DNA from: DASWRT01 sp036403035
Lineage (GTDB): Bacteria; Pseudomonadota; Alphaproteobacteria; ATCC43930; CGMCC-115725
Assembly: GCA_036403035.1 (NCBI GenBank)
Contig: DASWRT010000367.1
Coordinates: forward strand, 1 to 10,656
Length of the DNA: 10,656 bases
Direction of reading: 5' to 3'
Below are positions 1 through 5,745 of the stretch, one piece after another. The notes under the pieces are model-generated. The model ran no database searches. It saw only the letters and a list, made by a program, of their open reading frames with translations, and was not told the DNA's origin. The position numbers and the translations under genes were made by a program. Position 1 is the stretch's first letter, and each line of letters opens with the position of its first letter.

Positions 1-44
1 AGGAACTCGCCGCCGGGCAGGAAAAAGCAGCCGCCAGTTCCTGA
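1..44 (+). CDS. Possible C-terminal end of an upstream gene (partial)
   Basis: In the frame beginning at position 3 the bases read ELAAGQEKAAASS and then a TGA stop at 42-44. This is a believable polar, alanine-rich bacterial C-terminus, and it would make the following gap a convergent intergenic region facing panC. Only 13 codons are visible, so no family can be named. The alternative is a minus-strand gene start: a GTG read leftward from position 60 gives (M)RKAAVRNWRLLFPARRRVP, which also stays open to the window edge. Neither reading can be proven from this fragment. Confidence 0.3.
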   Translation, partial: ELAAGQEKAAASS

Positions 45-55
45 CCGCGGCTTTT

Positions 56-174
56 CTCACCGCGGAGAACGCAGAGGATCGCAGAGAGACGCAGAGTTTC
101 GACGTCGCGCGCCGCACGCGCGCGTGGACTTCCTTTGCGAACCTCTGCGTCTCCTCTGCGCCCTCCGCGGTGAG
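56..174. repeat. Large imperfect inverted repeat made of CGCAGAG/CTCTGCG heptamers
   Basis: The outer arms are a perfect 12-bp inverted repeat: CTCACCGCGGAG at 56-67 and CTCCGCGGTGAG at 163-174. Inside the left arm the heptamer CGCAGAG occurs three times, at 70-76, 80-86 and 90-96, exactly 10 bp apart. The right arm mirrors it with CTTTGCG at 133-139, CTCTGCG at 143-149 and CTCTGCG at 154-160. The centre (97-132) is CG-rich and includes GACGTC. The element does not read as protein and lies between genes. Similar CTCTGCG-type repeats are scattered between genes in many environmental bacterial genomes, but I cannot assign a named family. It could fold into a long hairpin in RNA and serve as a bidirectional terminator or as a REP-like mobile repeat. 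Confidence 0.75.
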
Positions 175-223
175 GCATTCCCTTATTCCCGTGTCAGGCG
201 CATCCACACCTGCGTACAGTCCG

Positions 224-237
224 TGTTAGCGCTAACA
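224..237. promoter_or_regulatory. Perfect 14-bp palindrome, LacI/GalR-family operator-like
   Basis: TGTTAGCGCTAACA is identical to its reverse complement and has the central CG step and the TG/CA ends typical of operators bound by LacI/GalR-family repressors. It is also noticeably AT-richer than its surroundings. It sits 40 bp beyond the panC stop codon, so it does not precede any gene visible in the window. It could control a minus-strand gene that starts left of the window or a transcript from this gap. No convincing -35/-10 pair was seen beside it. A role as a short hairpin cannot be excluded. Confidence 0.5.
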
Positions 238-277
238 TCGGGTTGGCCAGGCGCATCTTCGCACCCTCTCCGGCGGC

Positions 278-1171
278 TCAGCCGACCGGCCAGTTGTCGA
301 TGAGCCGCGTCCGGCCGAGGCGGGCGGCGGCGAAGATGCGGGCGGGAGACCGGTTACCGCCGCCTTGTGTCCGCACCGGCGCCAGCGTCTCGGCGTCGGC
401 GCACTCGACATACTCGACCGGGCCGAAGCCGGCGGCGCGGAGCGCGTCGCGTGCGGCCGCGAGCGCCGGCTCGATCGGATCGCCCGCGGCGATGCGGCGG
501 GCCGCCTCCGCCAGGGCGCGAGGGAACGCCGCGGCGGCGCGGCGTTCCACGGGCGAGAGATAGGCGTTGCGCGAGGACATCGCGAGCCCGTCCGGATCGC
601 GCACCGTCGGCGCGCCGTCGATCCGCACCGGCATGTCGAGGTCGCGCGCCATCCGCCGGATCACCTGGAGCTGCTGCCAGTCCTTCTCGCCGAAGATCGC
701 GAGGTCGGGGAGGCATTGCAGCAGCAGCTTCGCAACGACCGTGGCGACGCCGGCGAAATGGCCGGGACGGAACGGCGCGCACAATCCCTCGGTGAAGCTG
801 CCGCCGACCGTCACGGTCGTCGTCGAGCCCGGCGGGTACATCTCTTCGACCGTCGGGGCGAAAAGGAGGTGCGCGCCGGCGGCGGCGAGCTTCGCCGCGT
901 CCTCCGCCTCGCGGCGGGGATAGGACGAGAAATCCTCGTTCGGTCCGAACTGGGTCGGGTTGACGAAGATCGACACGACGACACGGTCGCAGGAAGCGAG
1001 CCCGCGGCTCACCAGCGACAAGTGCCCTTCATGCAGCGCCCCCATCGTCGGCACCAGCGCCACCGTCCGCCCCTCGGCACGCCAGCCGCGCACCGTCCCG
1101 CGCAGCGCCGCGACCGTCCGCGCCGCCGGCAGGGCGTCGCCTCCGGCACCGCCGCCCTTGCCACCGCTCAT
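278..1171 (-). CDS. panC: Pantothenate synthetase (pantoate--beta-alanine ligase)
   Basis: This cytoplasmic enzyme joins pantoate and beta-alanine using ATP, via a pantoyl-adenylate, in the last step of pantothenate (vitamin B5) synthesis on the way to CoA. The 297-residue product has the normal family length. Visible signatures of the nucleotidyltransferase fold are PTMGALHEGH (residues 41-50), FVNPTQFGPNEDF (69-81), RPGHFAGVATVV (135-146), GEKDWQQ (161-167) and DGLAMSSRN (194-202), the KMSKS-like loop. The C-terminal dimer domain ends in TRLIDN. The ATG at 1171 is chosen because GGGAGG lies just upstream, though the spacing is short (about 4 nt). The frame stays open upstream across the divergent gene, which is a GC-rich shadow and not a fusion. 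Slightly odd is a TQGGGNRSP stretch (268-276) before the last strand. panB is not next to it. Divergent neighbour: the hydratase at 1289. Confidence 0.97.
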   Translation of the reverse strand: MSGGKGGGAGGDALPAARTVAALRGTVRGWRAEGRTVALVPTMGALHEGHLSLVSRGLASCDRVVVSIFVNPTQFGPNEDFSSYPRREAEDAAKLAAAGAHLLFAPTVEEMYPPGSTTTVTVGGSFTEGLCAPFRPGHFAGVATVVAKLLLQCLPDLAIFGEKDWQQLQVIRRMARDLDMPVRIDGAPTVRDPDGLAMSSRNAYLSPVERRAAAAFPRALAEAARRIAAGDPIEPALAAARDALRAAGFGPVEYVECADAETLAPVRTQGGGNRSPARIFAAARLGRTRLIDNWPVG

Positions 1172-1288
1172 CCTACCTCCCGCTACCGTCGCCCGCGCCG
1201 AACCCGCATAATCCGACCGCTCGTCGGCTGCGCCGCTCGCATAGCGCGCCGCCGCCGGCACGCCAAGTTTTCTTCCGGAGGATGCTCC
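1172..1288. promoter_or_regulatory. Divergent promoter region between panC and the hydratase operon
   Basis: These 117 bp separate two start codons facing away from each other and so must contain promoters for both panC (minus) and the three-gene operon (plus). CATAAT at 1207-1212 is the closest match to a plus-strand -10 box, but no good -35 box stands 16-18 bp upstream of it. The ribosome-binding sites are clear: GGAGG at 1277-1281 for the plus gene, and GGGAGG (complement of 1176-1181) for panC. No palindromic operator was recognised. Confidence 0.45.
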
Positions 1289-2113
1289 ATGCCGCCGCTC
1301 AGCCCTGAAACCGTCGACGCCGCCGCGGAGTGGCTTGCCGCGCAGCTCACCGCCGCCGCCCCGCCGCCCGCCTTCACCAGCGACATGCCGGCCGGGCTGC
1401 GGCCGGAGACCGAGGACGACGGGTACCGCATCCAGCGGGCGCTGGAGGCGCGGCTCTCCGAACGCGGCTTCGGTCCGACGATCGGCTGGAAGGTCGGCGC
1501 GACGACGCTGGGAACGCAGCGCCTGCTGAAGATGCCCGGTCCCGGCGCCGGGCGCATGTTCCGGGCGAGTGTCGTCGAACCCGGCAGCCGGCTCGACGCG
1601 CGCCTCTTCCGGCGGGCCGGGATCGAATGCGAGATCGTGGTGATCCTCGCTCGCGGGCTCGACGCGCGCACCCGCCCGGTGACCCTCGACGAAGCCGCCG
1701 CCGCGGTCGGCGAGATGCGCCCGGCGATCGAGATCGTCGACTACCGCTTCGGCGGCGAACTCGGCACGACCGGCGCCCCGATGCTGATCGCCGACAATCT
1801 GCTCCACAGCCGGATCGTGCTCGGCGAACCGCCGGACCGCGCGCCCTCGCCGGACGAGCTGCCGTCTCTGGTCGGCGTCACGCTGGCCAACGGCCGCGAG
1901 ACGGCGCGCGGCACCGGCGCCGACGTGCTCGGCCACCCGTTGCAGGCGGTGGTCTGGCTCGCCAACCGGCTGGGGCAGCTCGGCCGCACGGTCGAGGCCG
2001 GCGAGACCGTCATGACCGGCACCATACCGGCGCCGTACTGGCTCGCGCCGGGCGACCGGATCGAGATCCGCATCGACCGGCTCGGCTCCGTCGCCGTCTC
2101 GTTCGACGGCTGA
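1289..2113 (+). CDS. 2-keto-4-pentenoate hydratase / FAH-superfamily enzyme
   Basis: The 274-residue protein belongs to the fumarylacetoacetate hydrolase superfamily, in the MhpD-like branch (2-hydroxypenta-2,4-dienoate hydratases and 4-oxalocrotonate decarboxylases). Seen: GWKVGATT (residues 66-73), the metal-site pattern E113-x-E115 in IECEIVVIL with a third glutamate E148 in PAIEIVDYRF, and the C-terminal TGTIPAPYWLAPGDRIEIRID (243-263), where family members carry the conserved TG...GD...I segment. Length fits MhpD-type proteins. The ATG at 1289 has GGAGG with a 7-nt spacer. It leads an operon: the CoA transferase starts 7 bp after its stop. Members typically hydrate or decarboxylate short unsaturated 2-keto acids with a divalent metal in meta-cleavage pathways. 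No dioxygenase or other meta-cleavage enzyme is nearby, so the true substrate is unknown. Family call is firm; exact reaction is not. Confidence 0.88.
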   Translation: MPPLSPETVDAAAEWLAAQLTAAAPPPAFTSDMPAGLRPETEDDGYRIQRALEARLSERGFGPTIGWKVGATTLGTQRLLKMPGPGAGRMFRASVVEPGSRLDARLFRRAGIECEIVVILARGLDARTRPVTLDEAAAAVGEMRPAIEIVDYRFGGELGTTGAPMLIADNLLHSRIVLGEPPDRAPSPDELPSLVGVTLANGRETARGTGADVLGHPLQAVVWLANRLGQLGRTVEAGETVMTGTIPAPYWLAPGDRIEIRIDRLGSVAVSFDG

Positions 2114-2120
2114 GGCGGCG

Positions 2121-3344
2121 ATGACCGACAACGACGCCAGCCGGCGCCTACCCTTCGCCGGCCTGCTCGTCCTCGATTGCGCCACCTTCATCGCCGCGCC
2201 CTTCACCGCCGCGATCCTGGCCGAGTTCGGCGCCGAGGTGATCAAGGTGGAGGCCCCGGGAACGGGCGACCCGCTCCGCAAGTTCGGGACACCGACGGCG
2301 CGCGGCGGCGACACGCTCGCCTTCCTCTCCGAGGCGCGGAACAAGATCTCGATCACCCTCGACCTGAGAAAGCCCGCCGGGGCCGACCTGTTCAAGCGGC
2401 TCGCCGCGCAGGCGGACATCGTCTGCGAGAATTTCCGGCCGGGCACCCTCGACAGATGGGGCCTGTCCTACGAGGAGCTGTCGCGGCGCAACCGCGGCCT
2501 GATCATGCTCCGCGTCTCCGGCTATGGGCAGAGCGGCCCGTACCGCGACCGGCCCGGCTTTGCCCGGATCGCCCATGCGGTGAGCGGGCTCACCCACCTC
2601 GCCGGCCTGCCGGGCGGACCGCCGGTCACGCCCGGATCGACCTCGCTCGCCGACTACATGTCCGGCCTGTACGGCGTCATCGGCGTGCTCGCCGCGTTGC
2701 GGCATCGCGACGTGACCGGCGAGGGACAGGAGATCGACGTCGCGCTGTACGAGCCGGCCTTCCGCGTGCTGGACGAACTCGCGCCCGCCTTCGCCGCGTC
2801 CGGCCGGGTGCGCGGCCGGGAAGGACTCGGCACCGTGAATGCGTGCCCGCACGGCCACTTCCAGTGCGGCGGCGACGGGAAGTGGGTCGCGATCGCCTGC
2901 ACCAGCGACAAGATGTTCGAGCGGCTGGCCGCGGTGATGGGCCGGCCGGAACTGGCGGCGCCGGATCGCTTCCGGACGACGCGCCAGCGCCTCGATAACC
3001 GCGCCGAGGTCGACGGCATCGTCGCGGCGTGGCTGGGCGGGCTGACCCGCGACGAGGCGGTGCGGCTTTGCGTCGAGGGCGAGGTTCCCTGCGGCCCGAT
3101 CAACGATATCGCCGACATCTTCGCCGATCCGCACTACCGCGCGCGGGACAATCTCGTGGCGCTCGACGACCCGGCGCTGGGCGCGGTGACGGTCCCCGGC
3201 ATCGTGCCGAAGCTGTCGAAGACGCCGGGCGAGATCCGCACGCTCGGGCCGGCGCTCGGGAACGGCAACGACGCCGTCTACCGCGGCCGGCTCGGCCTCG
3301 GGGACGACGAGATCGCGGCGCTCAAGGCGGCGGGAGTCATCTGA
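2121..3344 (+). CDS. CaiB/BaiF (class III) CoA transferase
   Basis: The product moves CoA between an acyl-CoA donor and a carboxylic acid, acting in the cytoplasm as an interlocked dimer. Its 407 residues match the family length. Visible family marks: the N-terminal Rossmann-like segment GLLVLDCATFIAAPFTA (14-30) followed by LAEFGAEVIKVEAPGTGDPLR (33-53), NKISITLDLRKP (74-85), the CENFRPGTLDRWGLSYEEL block (102-120), and SLADYMSGLYGVIGVLAAL (175-193), in which D178 corresponds to the catalytic aspartate that forms the acyl-anhydride intermediate. The C-terminal VPCGPINDIADIFADPH is also typical. The ATG at 2121 has GAGG overlapping the preceding stop. The stop TGA (3342-3344) shares one base with the psuG start, implying translational coupling. 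The family is firm, but substrates such as formyl-, carnitine-, benzylsuccinyl- or mesaconyl-CoA cannot be told apart by eye. Confidence 0.95.
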   Translation: MTDNDASRRLPFAGLLVLDCATFIAAPFTAAILAEFGAEVIKVEAPGTGDPLRKFGTPTARGGDTLAFLSEARNKISITLDLRKPAGADLFKRLAAQADIVCENFRPGTLDRWGLSYEELSRRNRGLIMLRVSGYGQSGPYRDRPGFARIAHAVSGLTHLAGLPGGPPVTPGSTSLADYMSGLYGVIGVLAALRHRDVTGEGQEIDVALYEPAFRVLDELAPAFAASGRVRGREGLGTVNACPHGHFQCGGDGKWVAIACTSDKMFERLAAVMGRPELAAPDRFRTTRQRLDNRAEVDGIVAAWLGGLTRDEAVRLCVEGEVPCGPINDIADIFADPHYRARDNLVALDDPALGAVTVPGIVPKLSKTPGEIRTLGPALGNGNDAVYRGRLGLGDDEIAALKAAGVI

Positions 3345-4249
3345 TGCCCGCGCCGCTGGACGTCAGCCCGGAGGTCGCGGCGGCGCTCGCCGCCGGCCGC
3401 GCGGCGGTCGCGCTGGAGACGGCCATCGTGACGCACGGCATGCCCTACCCCGGCAACCTCGCCGCCGCCCGTGCCGTCGAGGACGAGGTGCGCAACGCCG
3501 GGGCGGTGCCGGCGACGATCGCAGTGCTGGGCGGGCGCATCCGCGTCGGGCTCCCCCCGGACGCTCTGGAGCGGCTGGCGTGCACCGCCGACGTCATGAA
3601 GCTGAGCCGCGCCGACCTGCCCTATGCGCTCGCCACCGGGCGGACGGGCGCGACCACCGTCGCGGCGACGATGATCTGCGCGCACTTGGCGGGGATCGCG
3701 GTGTTCGCGACGGGCGGGATCGGCGGCGTCCATCGCGGCGCCGATACGACGATGGACATCTCCGCCGATCTCGACGAGCTGGCGCGGACGCCGGTCGCCG
3801 TGGTGTGCGCCGGCGCCAAGGCGGTGCTCGACCTGCCGAAGACGCTGGAGGCGCTGGAGACGCGCGGCGTCCCCGTGGTCGGCTACCGTACCGACGAGCT
3901 GCCGGCCTTCTGGAGCCGGGGGAGCGGCCTCAAGGCGCCGCTCCGTCTCGACCGGCCGGAGGAGATCGCCGCGCTGCTGCACGCCCAGCGAGCGCTGGGC
4001 TATCCCGGCGGCGCGGTCGTCGCCAACCCGCCGCCGAAGGATGTCGCGATCGCGGCGGACGCGGTCGCCGGCTGGATCGACGCGGCGCTCGCCGAAGCCG
4101 TCCGGGCCGGCGTCGCCGGCAAGGCGGTGACGCCATTCCTCCTCGACCGCATCCTGCATCTGAGCGGCGGACGCAGCCTCGCCGCTAATGTCGCGCTGGT
4201 GCGTAGCAACGCACGGCTCGCCGCCGAAATCGCGGTCGCGCTCGCCTGA
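3344..4249 (+). CDS. psuG: Pseudouridine-5'-phosphate glycosidase
   Basis: This enzyme reversibly cleaves the C-C glycosidic bond of pseudouridine 5'-phosphate to uracil and ribose 5-phosphate, the second step of pseudouridine salvage. The 301-residue protein carries the family's signature segments: ALETAIVTHGMPYP (23-36, catalytic-site E25), MKLSRADL (85-92, K86), FATGGIGGVHRGADTTMDISADL (121-143), VVCAGAKAVLDLPKTLE (153-169) with K159 matching the Schiff-base lysine (K166 in E. coli PsuG), and SLAANVALVRSNARLAAEIA (278-297) with N282. All key residues appear intact. The ATG at 3344 overlaps the previous stop by one base and has GGGAG with a 7-nt spacer. Oddity: the usual partner, a PfkB-type pseudouridine kinase (PsuK), is not adjacent; a hydratase and CoA transferase precede it instead. 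IndA-type relatives act in C-nucleoside or indigoidine gene clusters, so a non-salvage role is possible. Confidence 0.96.
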   Translation: MPAPLDVSPEVAAALAAGRAAVALETAIVTHGMPYPGNLAAARAVEDEVRNAGAVPATIAVLGGRIRVGLPPDALERLACTADVMKLSRADLPYALATGRTGATTVAATMICAHLAGIAVFATGGIGGVHRGADTTMDISADLDELARTPVAVVCAGAKAVLDLPKTLEALETRGVPVVGYRTDELPAFWSRGSGLKAPLRLDRPEEIAALLHAQRALGYPGGAVVANPPPKDVAIAADAVAGWIDAALAEAVRAGVAGKAVTPFLLDRILHLSGGRSLAANVALVRSNARLAAEIAVALA

Positions 4250-4255
4250 GCGCGA

Positions 4256-4304
4256 GGCCGGTCCCCTCTAGGGCCGGCCGGCGGAAGGCGGACCGCATTC
4301 CGCC
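4256..4304 (+). terminator. Two tandem GC-rich hairpins after psuG, candidate terminator
   Basis: The first hairpin pairs GGCCGG (4256-4261) and CCC (4263-4265) with GGG (4271-4273) and CCGGCC (4274-4279), leaving one bulged T and a 5-base CTCTA loop; it begins 7 bases after the psuG stop. The second pairs GGCGGAA (4280-4286) with TTCCGCC (4298-4304) around an 11-base loop. No T-run follows, so it is not a classical intrinsic terminator, but the position at an operon end suits transcription termination or 3'-end protection. Confidence 0.4.
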
Positions 4305-4464
4305 CCATGCGCGCCGCCGCCCGGCGCAGATTACCAAAAATTAATTGGACGGCCGGGGGAGATCAGCCGGACTGACGCCCTACATCCGAAAGCAGTTCAA
4401 TAACCGGCGGATCGGCCGCGCACGGCGGCGGCATGGGCCGGACACAGCAATGGGCGAGACTGAC
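4305..4464 (+). promoter_or_regulatory. Leader region of the efflux operon with an AT-rich island
   Basis: These 160 bases lie before the RND operon. The stretch 4328-4347, including an AAAAATTAATT run and the AATTAATT palindrome, is the most AT-rich spot in this part of the window and is the likely place for promoter or regulator contacts. TTGGAC at 4345-4350 resembles a weak -35 box, but no matching -10 box is clear at 17 bp. The adaptor's reading frame is open through this region from a TTG at 4345, but the encoded residues look like non-coding filler, so I do not include them in the gene. Confidence 0.3.
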
Positions 4465-5745
4465 ATGTCGGAGGGAAAGGCCCGATCCGGCGGGCCAAGG
4501 CGCTGGCGCGCCGGGATCGCCGCGACCACGATCGTTGCCGTCGCCGCCGCGACGGGATGCGGGTGGGTCGCGGTGAGGCAAGCCGCGACGGCGGCACCGG
4601 CGGCGCAGCAGCAGCAGCAACCACAGCAGCAGACGGTGCCGGTGCAGGCGGCGACCGCCGCCCGTGGCGACGTGCCGGTCTATCTGACCGGCCTCGGCAC
4701 GGTCCAGGCGTACAACACCGTCACGGTGCGGAGCCGGGTGGACGGCGAGTTGCAGAAGGTCGCGTTCACCGAGGGACAGGAGGTGAAGGCGGGCGACGTG
4801 CTGGCGCAGATCGACCCTCGCCCGTTCCAGGCGGCGCTCGACCAGGCCGTCGCGAAGAAGGCGCAGGACCAAGCGAACCTGGAGAACGCCAAGGTCGATC
4901 TGCAGCGCTACGCCGAGCTTGCGACGCGCAACTTCGCGACGAAGCAGCAGACCGATACGCAGCGGGCGATGGTCGCCCAGCTCACGGCGCAGATCCAGGG
5001 CGATCAGGCTGCGATCGACAACGCCAGGACGCAGCTTGGCTATACCACCATCACCTCGCCGATCGACGGCCGCACCGGCATCCGGCTCGTCGACCAGGGC
5101 AACATCGTCCATGCGACCGATGCCGGCGGCCTCGTCGTCATCACGCAGCTCCAGCCGATCTCCGCCATCTTCACGCTGCCGGAAGCGCAGCTGGCCGCGG
5201 TGCGCGCGGCGCAGCAGGCGGCCGGAAAGGGCAGCGGCGGCGTGTCCGTGGTCGCGCAGAGCCGCGACGGCAAGACGCAGCTCGCGGAAGGTGCGCTCGC
5301 GCTGGTCGACAACCAGATCGACCAAAGCACAGGCACGATCAGGCTGAAGGCGACGTTCCCCAACAAGGACGAAGCGCTGTGGCCGGGGCAGTTCATCAAT
5401 GTCCGGCTGCTGGCACGAATCGAGCATGGGGCGGTGACGGTGCCTGCCGCGGCGGTGCAGCGCGGACCGGACGGCCTCTACGCCTATGTCGTCGCACCGG
5501 ACGGAACGGCGCAGAAACGGACGATCGATGTCGGGCAGATCGCCGAGGGAAAAGCCGTCATCGCCAAGGGCGTCGAAGCCGGCGAGCGCGTCGTGACCGC
5601 AGGGCAGTACCGAGTTCAGGAGGGCGCACGGCTCGACGTGCGCGATGGCGGCGGCGGCGCAGCCGCCGGCAACAGTACCGGGAGCGGCGACCGTGGTGGT
5701 GACGAAACCGCCGCGGCGGCCGGCGCAGGAAGCAGCTCGAAATGA
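4465..5745 (+). CDS. RND efflux periplasmic adaptor (membrane fusion protein), MdtA-like
   Basis: The 426-residue adaptor bridges an inner-membrane RND pump and an outer-membrane channel. Order of parts: basic N-terminus and one hydrophobic anchor (about 16-38); a linker with a Q-rich tract (Q48-52, P, Q54-56); the lipoyl/barrel-sandwich half-motif with VRSRVDGELQKVAFTEGQEVKAGD (88-111); the alpha-hairpin, Q/A-rich (about 118-190); the second lipoyl half at TITSPIDGRTGIRLVDQGNIV (195-215); a beta-barrel domain with SAIFTLPEAQL and the ALWPGQFINVRLL segment (304-316); and a membrane-proximal domain. The tail (394-426) is low-complexity G/A/S. The start at 4465 is preferred because GGGCGAG lies about 7 nt upstream; an in-frame ATG at 4450 is the alternative. 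The gene overlaps the next by 4 nt (ATGA). A cysteine at 32 is not in a good lipobox, so I infer a membrane-anchored rather than lipidated protein. Confidence 0.95.
   Translation: MSEGKARSGGPRRWRAGIAATTIVAVAAATGCGWVAVRQAATAAPAAQQQQQPQQQTVPVQAATAARGDVPVYLTGLGTVQAYNTVTVRSRVDGELQKVAFTEGQEVKAGDVLAQIDPRPFQAALDQAVAKKAQDQANLENAKVDLQRYAELATRNFATKQQTDTQRAMVAQLTAQIQGDQAAIDNARTQLGYTTITSPIDGRTGIRLVDQGNIVHATDAGGLVVITQLQPISAIFTLPEAQLAAVRAAQQAAGKGSGGVSVVAQSRDGKTQLAEGALALVDNQIDQSTGTIRLKATFPNKDEALWPGQFINVRLLARIEHGAVTVPAAAVQRGPDGLYAYVVAPDGTAQKRTIDVGQIAEGKAVIAKGVEAGERVVTAGQYRVQEGARLDVRDGGGGAAAGNSTGSGDRGGDETAAAAGAGSSSK

Noticed and set aside
1..42. AGGAACT / AGTTCCT inverted repeat as a terminator
   Set aside because: Only 7 bp pair, the intervening bases do not extend the stem, and no T-run follows; it may simply lie inside coding sequence.
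56..174. CRISPR array, considered because of the repeated heptamers
   Set aside because: The units are 7 bp with 3-4 bp between them and arranged as an inverted repeat; there are no 23-47 bp repeats, no spacers and no cas genes.
365..1288. Upstream extension of the hydratase frame across panC on the opposite strand
   Set aside because: This stretch is the shadow of panC; GGAGG at 1277-1281 and the ATG at 1289 give a family-length protein.
1172..2446. N-terminal extension that would fuse about 425 residues to PanC
   Set aside because: It is antisense to the hydratase and CoA transferase genes, has shadow-like composition, and PanC has its own ribosome-binding site at 1176-1181 and a full-length start at 1171.
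4345..4464. TTG start giving the adaptor 40 more residues
   Set aside because: The extra residues are basic filler ahead of the membrane anchor, with no ribosome-binding site and an AT-rich promoter-like stretch at the supposed start.
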